A DNA stretch of 41,497 nt from Acidobacteriota bacterium (GTDB lineage Bacteria; Acidobacteriota; Terriglobia; UBA7540): NCBI GenBank assembly GCA_003165615.1, contig PLWR01000349.1, forward strand, positions 1 through 41,497. The letters run 5' to 3'. The translations under genes were made by a program, and so were the position numbers. Of this stretch, positions 8,164 to 15,808 are shown in pieces (position 1 is the first letter of the stretch; the number at the start of each line of letters is the position of its first letter). The notes below the pieces were generated by a model, which was not told where the DNA came from, searched no databases, and worked only from the letters and a program-made list of their open reading frames with translations.

Positions 8164-9672
8164 ATGATGAAACGACGGCATTTTCTGACCCAATCCCTAG
8201 CTGCGGGCTCGTTGGGCTATGGGTTGAATGCGGGCGCAAAACCCCTGTTGGGCCAGTCGCCGGAGCAGAATCACAAGGTAGCGAAGGAAGGGTATGCCCG
8301 CTTTGAGGAATTGAATGGGGCCCTGGACCGGGCAGCCATGGAGCGGGGATGGGCGACCCAGGTTGACCCCAGCTACCATCACGCTCCGCAAGCGGCCATC
8401 GAGGCTTTCAAGGACCGTAAGTTCGGCATAAGGATTCACTGGGGCCTCTACTGTCTGATTGGCAGTGATGCGTCTTGGGCGCTGGCGGGGGCCAACAAGC
8501 AGTTTTGGGACATGTACAATGTCCTCTACCAGTTCTTCAACCCGACGAGCTTTGATGCCGACGCGTGGATGGATTTATTCGAGCAAGCAGGCGCCAGGTA
8601 TTTCACCTTCACCACCAAGCACCATGACGGGTTTTCCATGTGGCCGACCAAAGTCATGCAGGACTCCATCAAGCTGACCCCCAAGAGTTTTGGCTTTGGG
8701 GGAGTTGAATACACGGAGAAGGTGGTGCAGAGCTATAGCATCCAGGATGGGCCATACAAGAAAGACATTGTCCGAAGCATGGTGGATGCCGGCAGAAGGA
8801 AGGGGATGGGAATCGGCCTCTATTACTCGCACGTCGATTGGCACGATCCTGCCTATGCCTGGGATCCCTTCAATCAATACTACGACCCACATTTCACGCC
8901 GGAGTCCGACCCCGCGCGCTGGCAAACATTTATCGCTCATGAGCGCGAGCAGTTGCGGGAACTGATGGCGGAATACGGAAAGATCGATTACCTCGATTTT
9001 GATATCGGCTGGCCCCAGGCCGCAGCCGAGGATCTTGCCGGGATCACCATGATGGTCCGCAAGATGCAACCAGACGTCATCATTCGGGGCCGAGGGATCG
9101 GCGCTTATGGCGACTACTACACCCCAGAGAGAGAGATTCCCGGGGGCCCCTCGCAAGGGGTTTGGAAAGTCATCTATCCCTGCGGCGAGGCATTTTCCTA
9201 CCTCCCCAATGACCTGTACAAGCCCGCCGAGTGGATCGTTGAAAGCCTCATCGGAATTACCGCCAAGGGTGGAAATTTTGAAGTCGGACTTGGCCCGATG
9301 GCCAGTGGGGAGTGGCCGCCGGAAACCGTGGAACGCTTGAAATATGCGGGAAACTGGTTGCGCGTAAATGGCGAGGCGATCTACGGCACGCGCCCGCGCA
9401 AGGTTTGGCGCGAGGGAAAGAACGTGTGGTTCACCTCCAGCAAGGATGGGCGATACGTGTACGCCATCAGCATCGGCTGGCCGGGGGAGACCTTCACCAC
9501 TCAAGCAGTGCGGGCCGTGAAAGGGTCACAGATTTTGATGCTCGGAGTGGACCAGCCCCTGAATTGGCGGCAAGACGGCGCAACCCTGAGCGTCACGATT
9601 CCTACGTCCATCGCCAGTCACAAACCGTGTCAGCAGGCCTATGCGTTTAAGATTCTGGCGGAGCCGGAGTGA
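8164..9672 (+). CDS. GH29 alpha-L-fucosidase, Tat-exported
   Basis: A 502-residue protein beginning MMKRRHFLTQ, a twin-arginine-like signal; the start is supported by a GAGGTG site just upstream, while upstream in-frame codons look non-coding. GH29 features include a barrel start at FGIRIHWGLY (87-96), TTKHHDGFSMW (150-160), GLYYSHVDWHD (218-228) and IDYLDFDIGWP (274-284). By alignment to the usual WFDG motif, Asp280 is the probable nucleophile. GH29 enzymes release alpha-L-fucose from glycans. It is transcribed away from the dehydrogenase operon and likely co-regulated with it through the shared upstream region. A hairpin (AGCGGA/TCCGCT, 9694-9710) follows the stop. Family confidence is high; linkage specificity is unknown. 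Confidence 0.9.
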   Translation: MMKRRHFLTQSLAAGSLGYGLNAGAKPLLGQSPEQNHKVAKEGYARFEELNGALDRAAMERGWATQVDPSYHHAPQAAIEAFKDRKFGIRIHWGLYCLIGSDASWALAGANKQFWDMYNVLYQFFNPTSFDADAWMDLFEQAGARYFTFTTKHHDGFSMWPTKVMQDSIKLTPKSFGFGGVEYTEKVVQSYSIQDGPYKKDIVRSMVDAGRRKGMGIGLYYSHVDWHDPAYAWDPFNQYYDPHFTPESDPARWQTFIAHEREQLRELMAEYGKIDYLDFDIGWPQAAAEDLAGITMMVRKMQPDVIIRGRGIGAYGDYYTPEREIPGGPSQGVWKVIYPCGEAFSYLPNDLYKPAEWIVESLIGITAKGGNFEVGLGPMASGEWPPETVERLKYAGNWLRVNGEAIYGTRPRKVWREGKNVWFTSSKDGRYVYAISIGWPGETFTTQAVRAVKGSQILMLGVDQPLNWRQDGATLSVTIPTSIASHKPCQQAYAFKILAEPE

Positions 9673-9693
9673 TAATAAAGGGCCGCCGATCGC

Positions 9694-9710
9694 AGCGGAA
9701 AAGCTCCGCT
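9694..9710 (+). terminator. Short hairpin after fucosidase gene
   Basis: AGCGGA (9694-9699) and TCCGCT (9705-9710) form a perfect six-pair stem with a five-base loop, 22 bases after the fucosidase stop. There is no T-run, so it is at best a weak or Rho-assisted terminator. Confidence 0.3.
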
Positions 9711-9760
9711 CGCTCACCCTGCAACGACTTTCCGTGAAATACAGGGGGCTCATAATGTCC

Positions 9761-9789
9761 TTGACAAGTGGAGCCAATTCACCTACATT
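9761..9789 (+). promoter_or_regulatory. Sigma-70-like promoter for the RNA-binding protein gene
   Basis: A consensus -35 box TTGACA (9761-9766) is followed after exactly 17 bases by TACATT (9784-9789), which matches four of six -10 positions. Transcription would start near 9796 and give a leader of about 310 bases before the RRM gene. No other promoter-like pair in this gap is as good. Confidence 0.5.
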
Positions 9790-10109
9790 GGTTAATGAGA
9801 AGAGCCCCTCTTAGCCACGCCTTTAGTCATCTGAACTAAGTCTGGTTATCTCGCACTACATCAGCAAATAAAGACAACCCAGGAGGTTGTCATCTACGTC
9901 TGCCATCTCTCAACGTCCCTCACCCTGGATGGCGGTTGACGTTTATGGCGATTTGCCTGGCCTGGCGAAGTCTGCCGGGGTGACACAAACTGCTCTGGGA
10001 CTGGCATCCATGGGCGTCTCGGGCGATATCCCGGGAAACTTTAACCGCAAGTACAACATGAGGGAGCGGGCCCTTGAGGCCGCCCCAACCGAGAGGAACA
10101 GAGAAACAT
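9790..10109 (+). promoter_or_regulatory. Long structured 5' leader of the RRM gene
   Basis: No gene was found in this stretch. It contains a seven-pair hairpin, GACAACC (9873-9879) and GGTTGTC (9885-9891) around loop CAGGA, which partly buries an AGGAGG purine run. Long leaders with hairpins are typical of cold-shock protein and RRM protein mRNAs. A thermosensitive role is inference only. Confidence 0.4.
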
Positions 10110-10439
10110 ATGGCAACAAAACTTTTCGTAGGTAACTTACCCCATAGCACGACCGATGCAGGTCTCAGTGAATTTGTAACCAACGCAGGCTTTCAAGTGG
10201 CCTCCGCCGTGGTGATTCGCGACAAGATGACAGGGTCTCCGCGCGGCTTCGGCTTTGTCGAACTCGCCGACGGCGAGGATGTTCAACGGGCAATCGCCGG
10301 CTTGAATGGCCAGGCGCTCGATGGCCGCCCTTTGACTGTCAATGAAGCTCGTCCCCCACGTACAGATTTCGCCCGCCCCCGCGGTGGTGGCGGTGGTGGT
10401 GGCGGCCGAGACAATTTCAGCCGCAGACGAGATTACTAG
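10110..10439 (+). CDS. Glycine-rich RRM RNA-binding protein
   Basis: A 109-residue protein with one RNA recognition motif: RNP2 is LFVGNL (5-10) and RNP1 is RGFGFVEL (45-52). An RNA-binding tail with eight consecutive glycines and arginines (RRRDY end) follows at about 84-109. The start MATKLFVGNL is chosen because RRM proteins begin just before RNP2; GAGAGGAACAGAG lies upstream as a ribosome site. Small bacterial proteins of this type bind single-stranded RNA and are often cold-induced. It stands alone behind a long leader, and a strong inverted repeat follows at 10526-10563. Confidence 0.9.
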   Translation: MATKLFVGNLPHSTTDAGLSEFVTNAGFQVASAVVIRDKMTGSPRGFGFVELADGEDVQRAIAGLNGQALDGRPLTVNEARPPRTDFARPRGGGGGGGGRDNFSRRRDY

Positions 10440-10525
10440 GATCAGGAAGTCTCGCGCCGACGGGTTGGGTTTCGGAAAAACCAATGATCGCCCTACGGGG
10501 TGTCGGCACGCTGCGGAAAACTTTT

Positions 10526-10563
10526 GACAACGCCGTGTCGGGCGGACCCGTCCCGGCGTTGTC
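10526..10563 (+). terminator. Strong inverted repeat between RRM gene and rpoZ
   Basis: GACAACGCCG (10526-10535) pairs perfectly with CGGCGTTGTC (10554-10563), and the interior (GGGCGG near CCGTCC) can extend the stem. It begins 86 bases after the RRM stop. It has no downstream T-run, so it may be a Rho-dependent or mRNA-stabilising structure instead of a classic terminator. Confidence 0.45.
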
Positions 10564-10692
10564 GATAACAAGAGGCAGAGAGGCCAACGGGTGGTCGGCT
10601 AATTCCTATCACCCGTTATACTAAGCCCCCTCGCCGTGTTTGTCCGGGGTGGCCGGGCGCGGGGACAACTTCGCGAGAGAGGAAGATCAAAA

Positions 10693-10914
10693 ATGGAGCT
10701 TCCACAAGGCATCGACAGCAAGTTTCGGTTCATCCTGGTGGCTGCCAAGCGCGCCCACCAATTGATTGGCGGGGCCAAAGCGCGGGTTCAGAGCGAAAGC
10801 AAAAAGGTCATCGTCATTGCCCAACGGGAAGTTAGCGCGGGACTCGTGCCCTTTATGTTGCAGGATGGCAAAGGTCACGACCTCGACCGAGCCGCGACCG
10901 TGAAAATAGGGTAG
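10693..10914 (+). CDS. rpoZ: DNA-directed RNA polymerase omega subunit
   Basis: A 73-residue protein starting MELPQGIDSKFRFILVAAKR, with an AGAGGAAG ribosome site in front. The omega hallmarks are the N-terminal DSKFRFILVAAKRAHQL (8-24), the alanine/arginine GAKAR segment (27-31) and the IAQREV helix (42-47). Omega sits on the beta' subunit and helps assembly of RNA polymerase. In many bacteria rpoZ follows gmk; here it is isolated between an RRM gene and a convergent cupin gene, so it may be a lone or second copy. The C-terminal part is short and divergent. Confidence 0.75.
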   Translation: MELPQGIDSKFRFILVAAKRAHQLIGGAKARVQSESKKVIVIAQREVSAGLVPFMLQDGKGHDLDRAATVKIG

Positions 10915-11021
10915 ACCGGTCTCAGTTTCATACCGTGGCGCGCTCCGATGGCTTCCACACCACCCTGGCTCCGGTGGATTCGCACTCCGATTAAAGAGGC
11001 GCCATCGCGGGCCGCGGTAAT

Positions 11022-11369
11022 CTACTTCCGCAAATAGCTATCCGTTCCACTCAGCCAATCGTAGCGGATGGGGCTGAACACTTCGATGACGCTCGAATCT
11101 TCCATCGCCAAAGCACTGTGCGGAAGGTTGGAGGGAATTATCAGGACTTCGCCGGCGCGCACCGTCACTTCCTTGCCTTCCAATTCAAACTTCACCGCGC
11201 CTTGCATCACCATGCTGATCTGCTCGCTTTCGTGATGGTGAAGGGGCACCACGCAACCCGCGGAAAGCCCGAGATTAGCCACCATCGCTTTTTCGCCAGT
11301 AACATACCTTCTCGAAAACTTGTCGTTCATCATCTCTTTCTTGACATTATCCCAAGCTAAATGCTGCAT
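11022..11369 (-). CDS. Small single-domain cupin protein
   Basis: A 115-residue conserved-barrel (cupin) protein. Metal-binding positions are visible: His44, His46 and Glu50 in PLHHHESEQ and His84 in NLPHSAL, matching the two cupin motifs. RAGEVLIIPSNLPH (71-84) is the usual second motif. Such proteins bind a metal and may be isomerases, dioxygenases or regulators; none is indicated by context. The gene is transcribed away from the methyltransferase gene; the gap between them holds a duplicated 15-base sequence. Confidence 0.85.
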   Translation of the reverse strand: MQHLAWDNVKKEMMNDKFSRRYVTGEKAMVANLGLSAGCVVPLHHHESEQISMVMQGAVKFELEGKEVTVRAGEVLIIPSNLPHSALAMEDSSVIEVFSPIRYDWLSGTDSYLRK

Positions 11370-11429
11370 TGAACGCCTCCCGTTAAGTTTTTCGGTGATA
11401 TGATTCCCCAGGATCCCTGCTCCGGGGCC

Positions 11430-11459
11430 GATGGATCATTGTACGATGGATCATTGTAC
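11430..11459. repeat. Tandem 15-base repeat in divergent promoter region
   Basis: GATGGATCATTGTAC occurs twice without a gap (11430-11444 and 11445-11459), between the divergent cupin and methyltransferase genes. On the minus strand each unit contains TACAAT, close to a -10 box. It may be a regulator site or doubled promoter element for the cupin gene, or chance duplication. Confidence 0.5.
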
Positions 11460-11577
11460 ACGCCGGGGGTTGAGTTTCACGCTAAAATAGCGGGCGGGCA
11501 AAATGGAGAAAGGCGATTTCACCGCGGCGGCGCTGAGACGCAGAGAAGCGCGAAACTATAAATCGATACGCTGACTT

Positions 11578-12228
11578 ATGCTTTCCGTCACCACCTTGCA
11601 CGTGCCGCTCACCTCGGGTTTTCTACACCTCATCGATTTCATCGCGCTATTTTATCTGGTGCTGCTTTTCTGGATTCCCTTCTACTGGTTTGTGTTTCAT
11701 CCTGCCATTCACTTCTGGCGGCGAGTGGGCAATCGCGCCTTCTGGGTGGCGCTGCCGGTGTGGCTGGTTTTCGCGGTGGGCATTATCACGGCGCGCCACG
11801 AGCTGCTGGCGGGGCGAGTGGAGCGTAACGCGCTGACCTGGGCCGTGGGGGGCATTCTATTCATCGCGGCAAGCTGGCTTGACGTCCAAACGCGGCACAC
11901 CTTCGGCTGGCGGCGCCTGGTGGGCCTGGCCGAACTGAACCCGCAACATCGCTTGTGCGGTGTGATTCGCACCGGGGTTTACGGGCGCGTACGCCATCCG
12001 CGTTATCTGCTCTACATGCTGATGATCCTGAGCATGGCTTTCCTGACCGGAGCGCAGGTAATTTTTTTGCTGGCATTTCTGAACGTCCTGTTGTATCAAA
12101 TCCTCGCACCGTTTGAGGAGCGCGAACTTCTGGACCAGTACGGACCGCAGTATGAAGACTATCGGCGGTCGGTCCCACGGTTCGTGCCTCATCTCAGGCG
12201 GACGCCCGCAGCCCTCATATCGTCATGA
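11578..12228 (+). CDS. ICMT/PEMT-like integral membrane methyltransferase
   Basis: A 216-residue protein with about five membrane segments (residues 17-40, 55-75, 83-100, 140-170). The C-terminal signature GVYGRVRHPRYLLYML (about 134-149) and EERELLDQYGPQYEDYRRSVPRFVP (from about 180) match the isoprenylcysteine carboxyl methyltransferase/phospholipid methyltransferase superfamily, where the RHP motif and late Glu-Arg contribute to S-adenosylmethionine binding. Bacteria lack prenylated CaaX proteins, so the substrate is probably a small lipid or isoprenoid. It ends 13 bases before the TPR gene and probably shares a transcript with it. Confidence 0.75.
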   Translation: MLSVTTLHVPLTSGFLHLIDFIALFYLVLLFWIPFYWFVFHPAIHFWRRVGNRAFWVALPVWLVFAVGIITARHELLAGRVERNALTWAVGGILFIAASWLDVQTRHTFGWRRLVGLAELNPQHRLCGVIRTGVYGRVRHPRYLLYMLMILSMAFLTGAQVIFLLAFLNVLLYQILAPFEERELLDQYGPQYEDYRRSVPRFVPHLRRTPAALISS

Positions 12229-12241
12229 ACGGGAGGTTTCC

Positions 12242-13420
12242 ATGTTTTATCGTTTTTCCGTCTTCCTGCTGGTCGCCGTGAGCATGGTGACTGTATCTCT
12301 TTGGGCCCAGCAGCCCTGCCCCACGTTTACCGTTGCCGTCGGCACCGATGAGGACGAGTTGATGATGGCCATCAATGGCGCGGAGAATCCGCAGGATCAA
12401 CTTGCGGCCCTCGATAAATTCGCGAAGAATCACGCGGACTCCAAGTTTATGCCCTGCGTGAATGAATACTATGCGAGCGTCAACTTGAAGTTGAAGGATT
12501 ACGACAAATCCATCGAATACGGGGAAAAGGACCTGGCGGCGAATTACCAGGATCTGAGCCTGCTTTTAACCCTGATGCGGGCCTACGCCTCCAGCACCAA
12601 GGTGAGCGACACGATCTTCGCGGTCATCAATAAAGTCCCGGATCAGGCCAAAGAGGAAACGGGTAGTCCCGCGCACCCTTTGCAGGCCACCGACGAGGAG
12701 TGGGCCAAGATTCAGAAGGAGGCCCGGGAACAGAACAAGGATAGCCACGATTACGCCGTGTGGGCATTCTTCCAGGTTCTGCCGCGCGTCACCGATCCGG
12801 GGAAACAGATTCAAGAGCTCGATTCATTCCTCAAAACCTATCCTGAGGTGGAGAAGGACGACGCGACTCAGGTCAACTCCTTGTACTTTCAGGCTTATCA
12901 GCGGCAGGGGAACCTGGACAAGACGGTGGAATTCGGGGACAAAGTCATCGCCACGGACCCGAACAATGTAGGGGCGCTCAACGCCATGGGCTTAATCTAT
13001 GCATTCTACTTGCCCCACCCGTCCCCAGAAAAGGGGGCGGTCTACGCGCAGAAAGCCTTGACTGCGGCGCAGGGGCTCAAGAAACCCGATGGCGTTGACG
13101 ATGCGGCGTTTAAAAAGGACCAGGACAACAAACTGGGCACGGCACACCTGACGCTGGGGTACGCCGGCCTGATCAGGGCCGAAAAGACAACGAAGTTGAC
13201 GCCGGCGATTGATGAATTGAAGCTCGCCAGCACACTCCTGGACGGCAATCCGGCGCTCCAAGGCCAAGCCCTCTACTTCCTGGCCTATGCCTACGAGCGG
13301 GGATACCCTGCCAACCACCGGGGAGCCTTAGATGCCTTGAACAAGGCGGTGAACTTGCCGGGACCCATGCAAGGCCAGGCGCGCGCCCTGCTCGCCAAGG
13401 TCAAGGCGGCGGTTAAGTAG
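12242..13420 (+). CDS. Secreted TPR-repeat protein
   Basis: A 392-residue protein with an N-terminal signal peptide (MFYRFSVFLLVAVSMVTVSLWAQQ; probable cleavage after the AQ region). The ATG follows a good GGGAGG site, while in-frame codons upstream belong to the methyltransferase overlap. The body consists of helical repeats with TPR character, for example the segments around NEYYASVNLKLKDYDKSIEY and YFQAYQRQGNLDKTVEFGDK, and a late segment ALYFLAYAYERGYP. Repeats of this kind mediate protein contacts in the periplasm. No enzymatic motif is visible. Similar proteins are common in Acidobacteria; the function is unknown. Confidence 0.8.
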   Translation: MFYRFSVFLLVAVSMVTVSLWAQQPCPTFTVAVGTDEDELMMAINGAENPQDQLAALDKFAKNHADSKFMPCVNEYYASVNLKLKDYDKSIEYGEKDLAANYQDLSLLLTLMRAYASSTKVSDTIFAVINKVPDQAKEETGSPAHPLQATDEEWAKIQKEAREQNKDSHDYAVWAFFQVLPRVTDPGKQIQELDSFLKTYPEVEKDDATQVNSLYFQAYQRQGNLDKTVEFGDKVIATDPNNVGALNAMGLIYAFYLPHPSPEKGAVYAQKALTAAQGLKKPDGVDDAAFKKDQDNKLGTAHLTLGYAGLIRAEKTTKLTPAIDELKLASTLLDGNPALQGQALYFLAYAYERGYPANHRGALDALNKAVNLPGPMQGQARALLAKVKAAVK

Positions 13421-13438
13421 GCATCCATTTGGGATTGT

Positions 13439-14827
13439 TTACACGGGGGCAGAATCACCAGGGTTCGCCCCCGGCTTGCCCTGCCGTTTCCAGAACCAAT
13501 ACACCACAGTACCCACGCCGAGCATGACGGCGCCGCAACCCGCCTCCACCGGCTCTTCCATCAAGGTGTTCATCAGGAACCACGCTGATCCCAGCACGAA
13601 AATGAGGGGCACGCAGGGGTATCCGAAAACTCGATAGGGCCTCGGCACGTCCGGCCTGGTACGGCGCAGCACCACCACCGCCAGCGCCGTCAGCGCATAA
13701 AACACAAATGCCGCGAAGATCGCATAGGTGAAAAGCTGTTCGTACGTTCCCGCCGCCACCAAAGCAATCGCCCAGACGCCCTGCACCAGCAGTGCCACGT
13801 GCGGCGTGTGGAAACGCGGGTGCACGCGCGCGCACCAGCGGAAGAACAGTCCATCTGCGGCCATGGCGTAGTAAACGCGGGGCGCGGCCAGAATGCTGCC
13901 GTTCAGGCTCCCCAGCGTGGAAATGATGATCAACAGCGACACCAGGTAAGCTCCGGTGCGGCCGAAGATGCGCGCCGCCGCATCCGCCCCCACGCGCGAG
14001 GAGCGCGCCACCTGATCCATGGGCAACACGTGGTAGTAAACCAGGTTCAGCGCCAGGTAGATCAAGATCACTGCCGCGGTTCCCCCGATCAGCGCCAGCG
14101 GCACGTTGCGCTCCGGATTCTTCACTTCTCCCGCCGCAAATGTGCAGCAATTCCAGCCTTCGTAAGCCCAGAACGCCCCGACCATTGCCACTCCGAAAGA
14201 TGCCACGAACCGATGACCGGTGGGAGCTGCAAGCGCGGCGGGGCCGCCTGGCAATCCCCTTACCAGCACGTATCCCAGCAGGATAATGGCGGCGATGGCC
14301 CCCACCTTCACTCCTGTCAGAATCGACTGCAATGCGCCGCCCTCGCGCACGCCGACGCAGTTGATAGCCGTCAGTACCGCAATGGACGCTGCCGCGGCAG
14401 CCTTCTGCTCCCAGGGTGTGAGGGGCAGAAACTCATTGGCGTATTCGGCAAAGCCCACGGCCAATACCGAGATCCCCGCAGTTTGAGCGGCGATGAAAAA
14501 CGACCACCCGCACAGAAAACCTATCAAGGGCCCGTAAGCCTCACGGAGATAGACGTACTGCCCGCCCGCATGCGGCATCATCGCAGCCAGCTCCGCAAAG
14601 GAGAGAGCGCCGAACAGGCTCAACAAACCCGTGACCGCCCACACGGAGAGCGCCGCGTCGCGGGTGCCCATCGAGCGGGTGATCTGCGCCGGAACAATAA
14701 AGATGCCTGTGCCAATCATGATGCCGATGACAATGGCCGTGGCTTCCCACCAGCCCAATGCCCGCAACAACTGCGGCGGCGCTGAGGCGGCAGCTTTCGG
14801 GATAGGTCCGTTTTCAGAAGAACTCAT
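13439..14827 (-). CDS. APC-superfamily amino acid permease
   Basis: A 462-residue transporter with about 12 membrane helices; the chosen start is MSSSENGP, because the 19 in-frame residues upstream are not family-like. The first helix carries the APC signature GIMIGTGIFIVPA, where the unwound glycine region binds substrate. FGALSFAELAAMMPHAGGQYVYLREAYG is the helix 2-3 signature of the family. It resembles L-type/serine-threonine exchangers and imports or exchanges amino acids across the inner membrane. It converges on the TPR gene with 18 bases between stops. Confidence 0.9.
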   Translation of the reverse strand: MSSSENGPIPKAAASAPPQLLRALGWWEATAIVIGIMIGTGIFIVPAQITRSMGTRDAALSVWAVTGLLSLFGALSFAELAAMMPHAGGQYVYLREAYGPLIGFLCGWSFFIAAQTAGISVLAVGFAEYANEFLPLTPWEQKAAAAASIAVLTAINCVGVREGGALQSILTGVKVGAIAAIILLGYVLVRGLPGGPAALAAPTGHRFVASFGVAMVGAFWAYEGWNCCTFAAGEVKNPERNVPLALIGGTAAVILIYLALNLVYYHVLPMDQVARSSRVGADAAARIFGRTGAYLVSLLIIISTLGSLNGSILAAPRVYYAMAADGLFFRWCARVHPRFHTPHVALLVQGVWAIALVAAGTYEQLFTYAIFAAFVFYALTALAVVVLRRTRPDVPRPYRVFGYPCVPLIFVLGSAWFLMNTLMEEPVEAGCGAVMLGVGTVVYWFWKRQGKPGANPGDSAPV

Positions 14828-14873
14828 GGGATTAAATGCGTTTGCCCCAGGGCAAAATCCAAACCCCAAGATT

Positions 14874-14905
14874 TTAACCACCAAGACACCAAGGCACCAA
14901 GACAG
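14874..14905. repeat. Imperfect ACCAAG short tandem repeat
   Basis: Just upstream of the permease start, the run after AACCACCAAG repeats an ACCAAG core three times at 9-10-base spacing (roughly 14880-14903). Similar low-complexity runs occur in intergenic DNA of many soil bacteria. It has no protein-coding meaning here. Confidence 0.5.
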
Positions 14906-14998
14906 AATTGCAACGGGCAGCCAAGGCTAAGGCGGGAGTGAAAGCGGGTACTGACAATGGAAGTCTGAGGACGGAAGACTGAGCAACTCGCGTCCAGG

Positions 14999-15808
14999 TC
15001 ACTTCTTCAGGAGTTGTTTTTCCAATTTTTGGGTGCGAGCACTCAAGTCGTTCAATTGGCGCAGGTCATCTTCTGCCGAGGTCACCGCACTTTGGATACG
15101 GCTCAATGCGGCGCCGCTACATGCACTGGAGCTCGCGTCGTGGCTCGTGTCCATCATGCTGCTCATCGCGCGAAATTCATCAGTGATGTCACGGTACCGG
15201 CGGAGGATAGAAGTAAGGTATACATCACGGCGACGGTCCATATCCTGGAGGTTGGCGATAATATGGGCCACATCGGCAGCGCGAGCAGTAGCACCCGTGG
15301 TATCCGTCTTAAACTGGGCGTTATCCGCTTCCAAAACCGCGGCACGTTGGCGGGCAATATCCGACGCTGCCACCGCGGCGTCAAGCTTCTTTTGCAAGTC
15401 ATCCAGTTGGGCCTGGGAATCGGCCTGCTGCTTTAGCAAATGGTCTTCGGCATTCGCCAAGGCTTTGCCGTGTTGATCGGTGGAGGTTGAAAGTTGAGTC
15501 TGGAGATCCGTAATGGTGGCGTGGGCTTCTGCTAAATCGTGATCCAGCCGCTCGATAACCGCCTCTCGCTTTACAATTCCGGCATGATCATTCCCCTCCA
15601 GCGTCTCCTCGGCTGCGGACGGGGGAACCTTTTGCAGATCCTTCTGGCGCAAAGCTTCCTGGAGCAGACGCAGGGACTGGGCATCCGCCGCCTGGTGGCG
15701 CTGCAATTCGGTGATTCGCCGCGACTGGCGCAGAATCACTACCAGGGAGGCCACCAGGACCACCCCTAAAATCAACTCAAGTGGGATTCGCGTATTCAAG
15801 GGCCGCAT
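14999..15808 (-). CDS. Membrane-anchored coiled-coil protein
   Basis: A 269-residue protein starting at MRPLNTRIPLE. The start is fixed by the overlap TAATG with the upstream VWA-like gene; a longer reading would run through that gene. One membrane helix (about residues 10-27, ELILGVVLVASLVVIL) is followed by a long heptad-rich coiled coil (about 30-215, rich in Gln, Ala, Asp and Lys). The short C-terminal helices near 215-269 end in LEKQLLKK. The topology suggests an inner-membrane anchor with a periplasmic or cytoplasmic rod. No enzymatic motif is present. It is the last gene of a three-gene coupled operon and may connect the other two products; that is inference. Confidence 0.75.
   Translation of the reverse strand: MRPLNTRIPLELILGVVLVASLVVILRQSRRITELQRHQAADAQSLRLLQEALRQKDLQKVPPSAAEETLEGNDHAGIVKREAVIERLDHDLAEAHATITDLQTQLSTSTDQHGKALANAEDHLLKQQADSQAQLDDLQKKLDAAVAASDIARQRAAVLEADNAQFKTDTTGATARAADVAHIIANLQDMDRRRDVYLTSILRRYRDITDEFRAMSSMMDTSHDASSSACSGAALSRIQSAVTSAEDDLRQLNDLSARTQKLEKQLLKK

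Noticed and set aside
8575..9504. A 309-codon minus-strand frame
   Set aside because: Antisense to the GH29 gene, whose conserved motifs fix the coding strand.
13799..14785. A 328-codon plus-strand frame
   Set aside because: Antisense to the APC permease; composition is Arg/Gln/His-rich and it has no domain.
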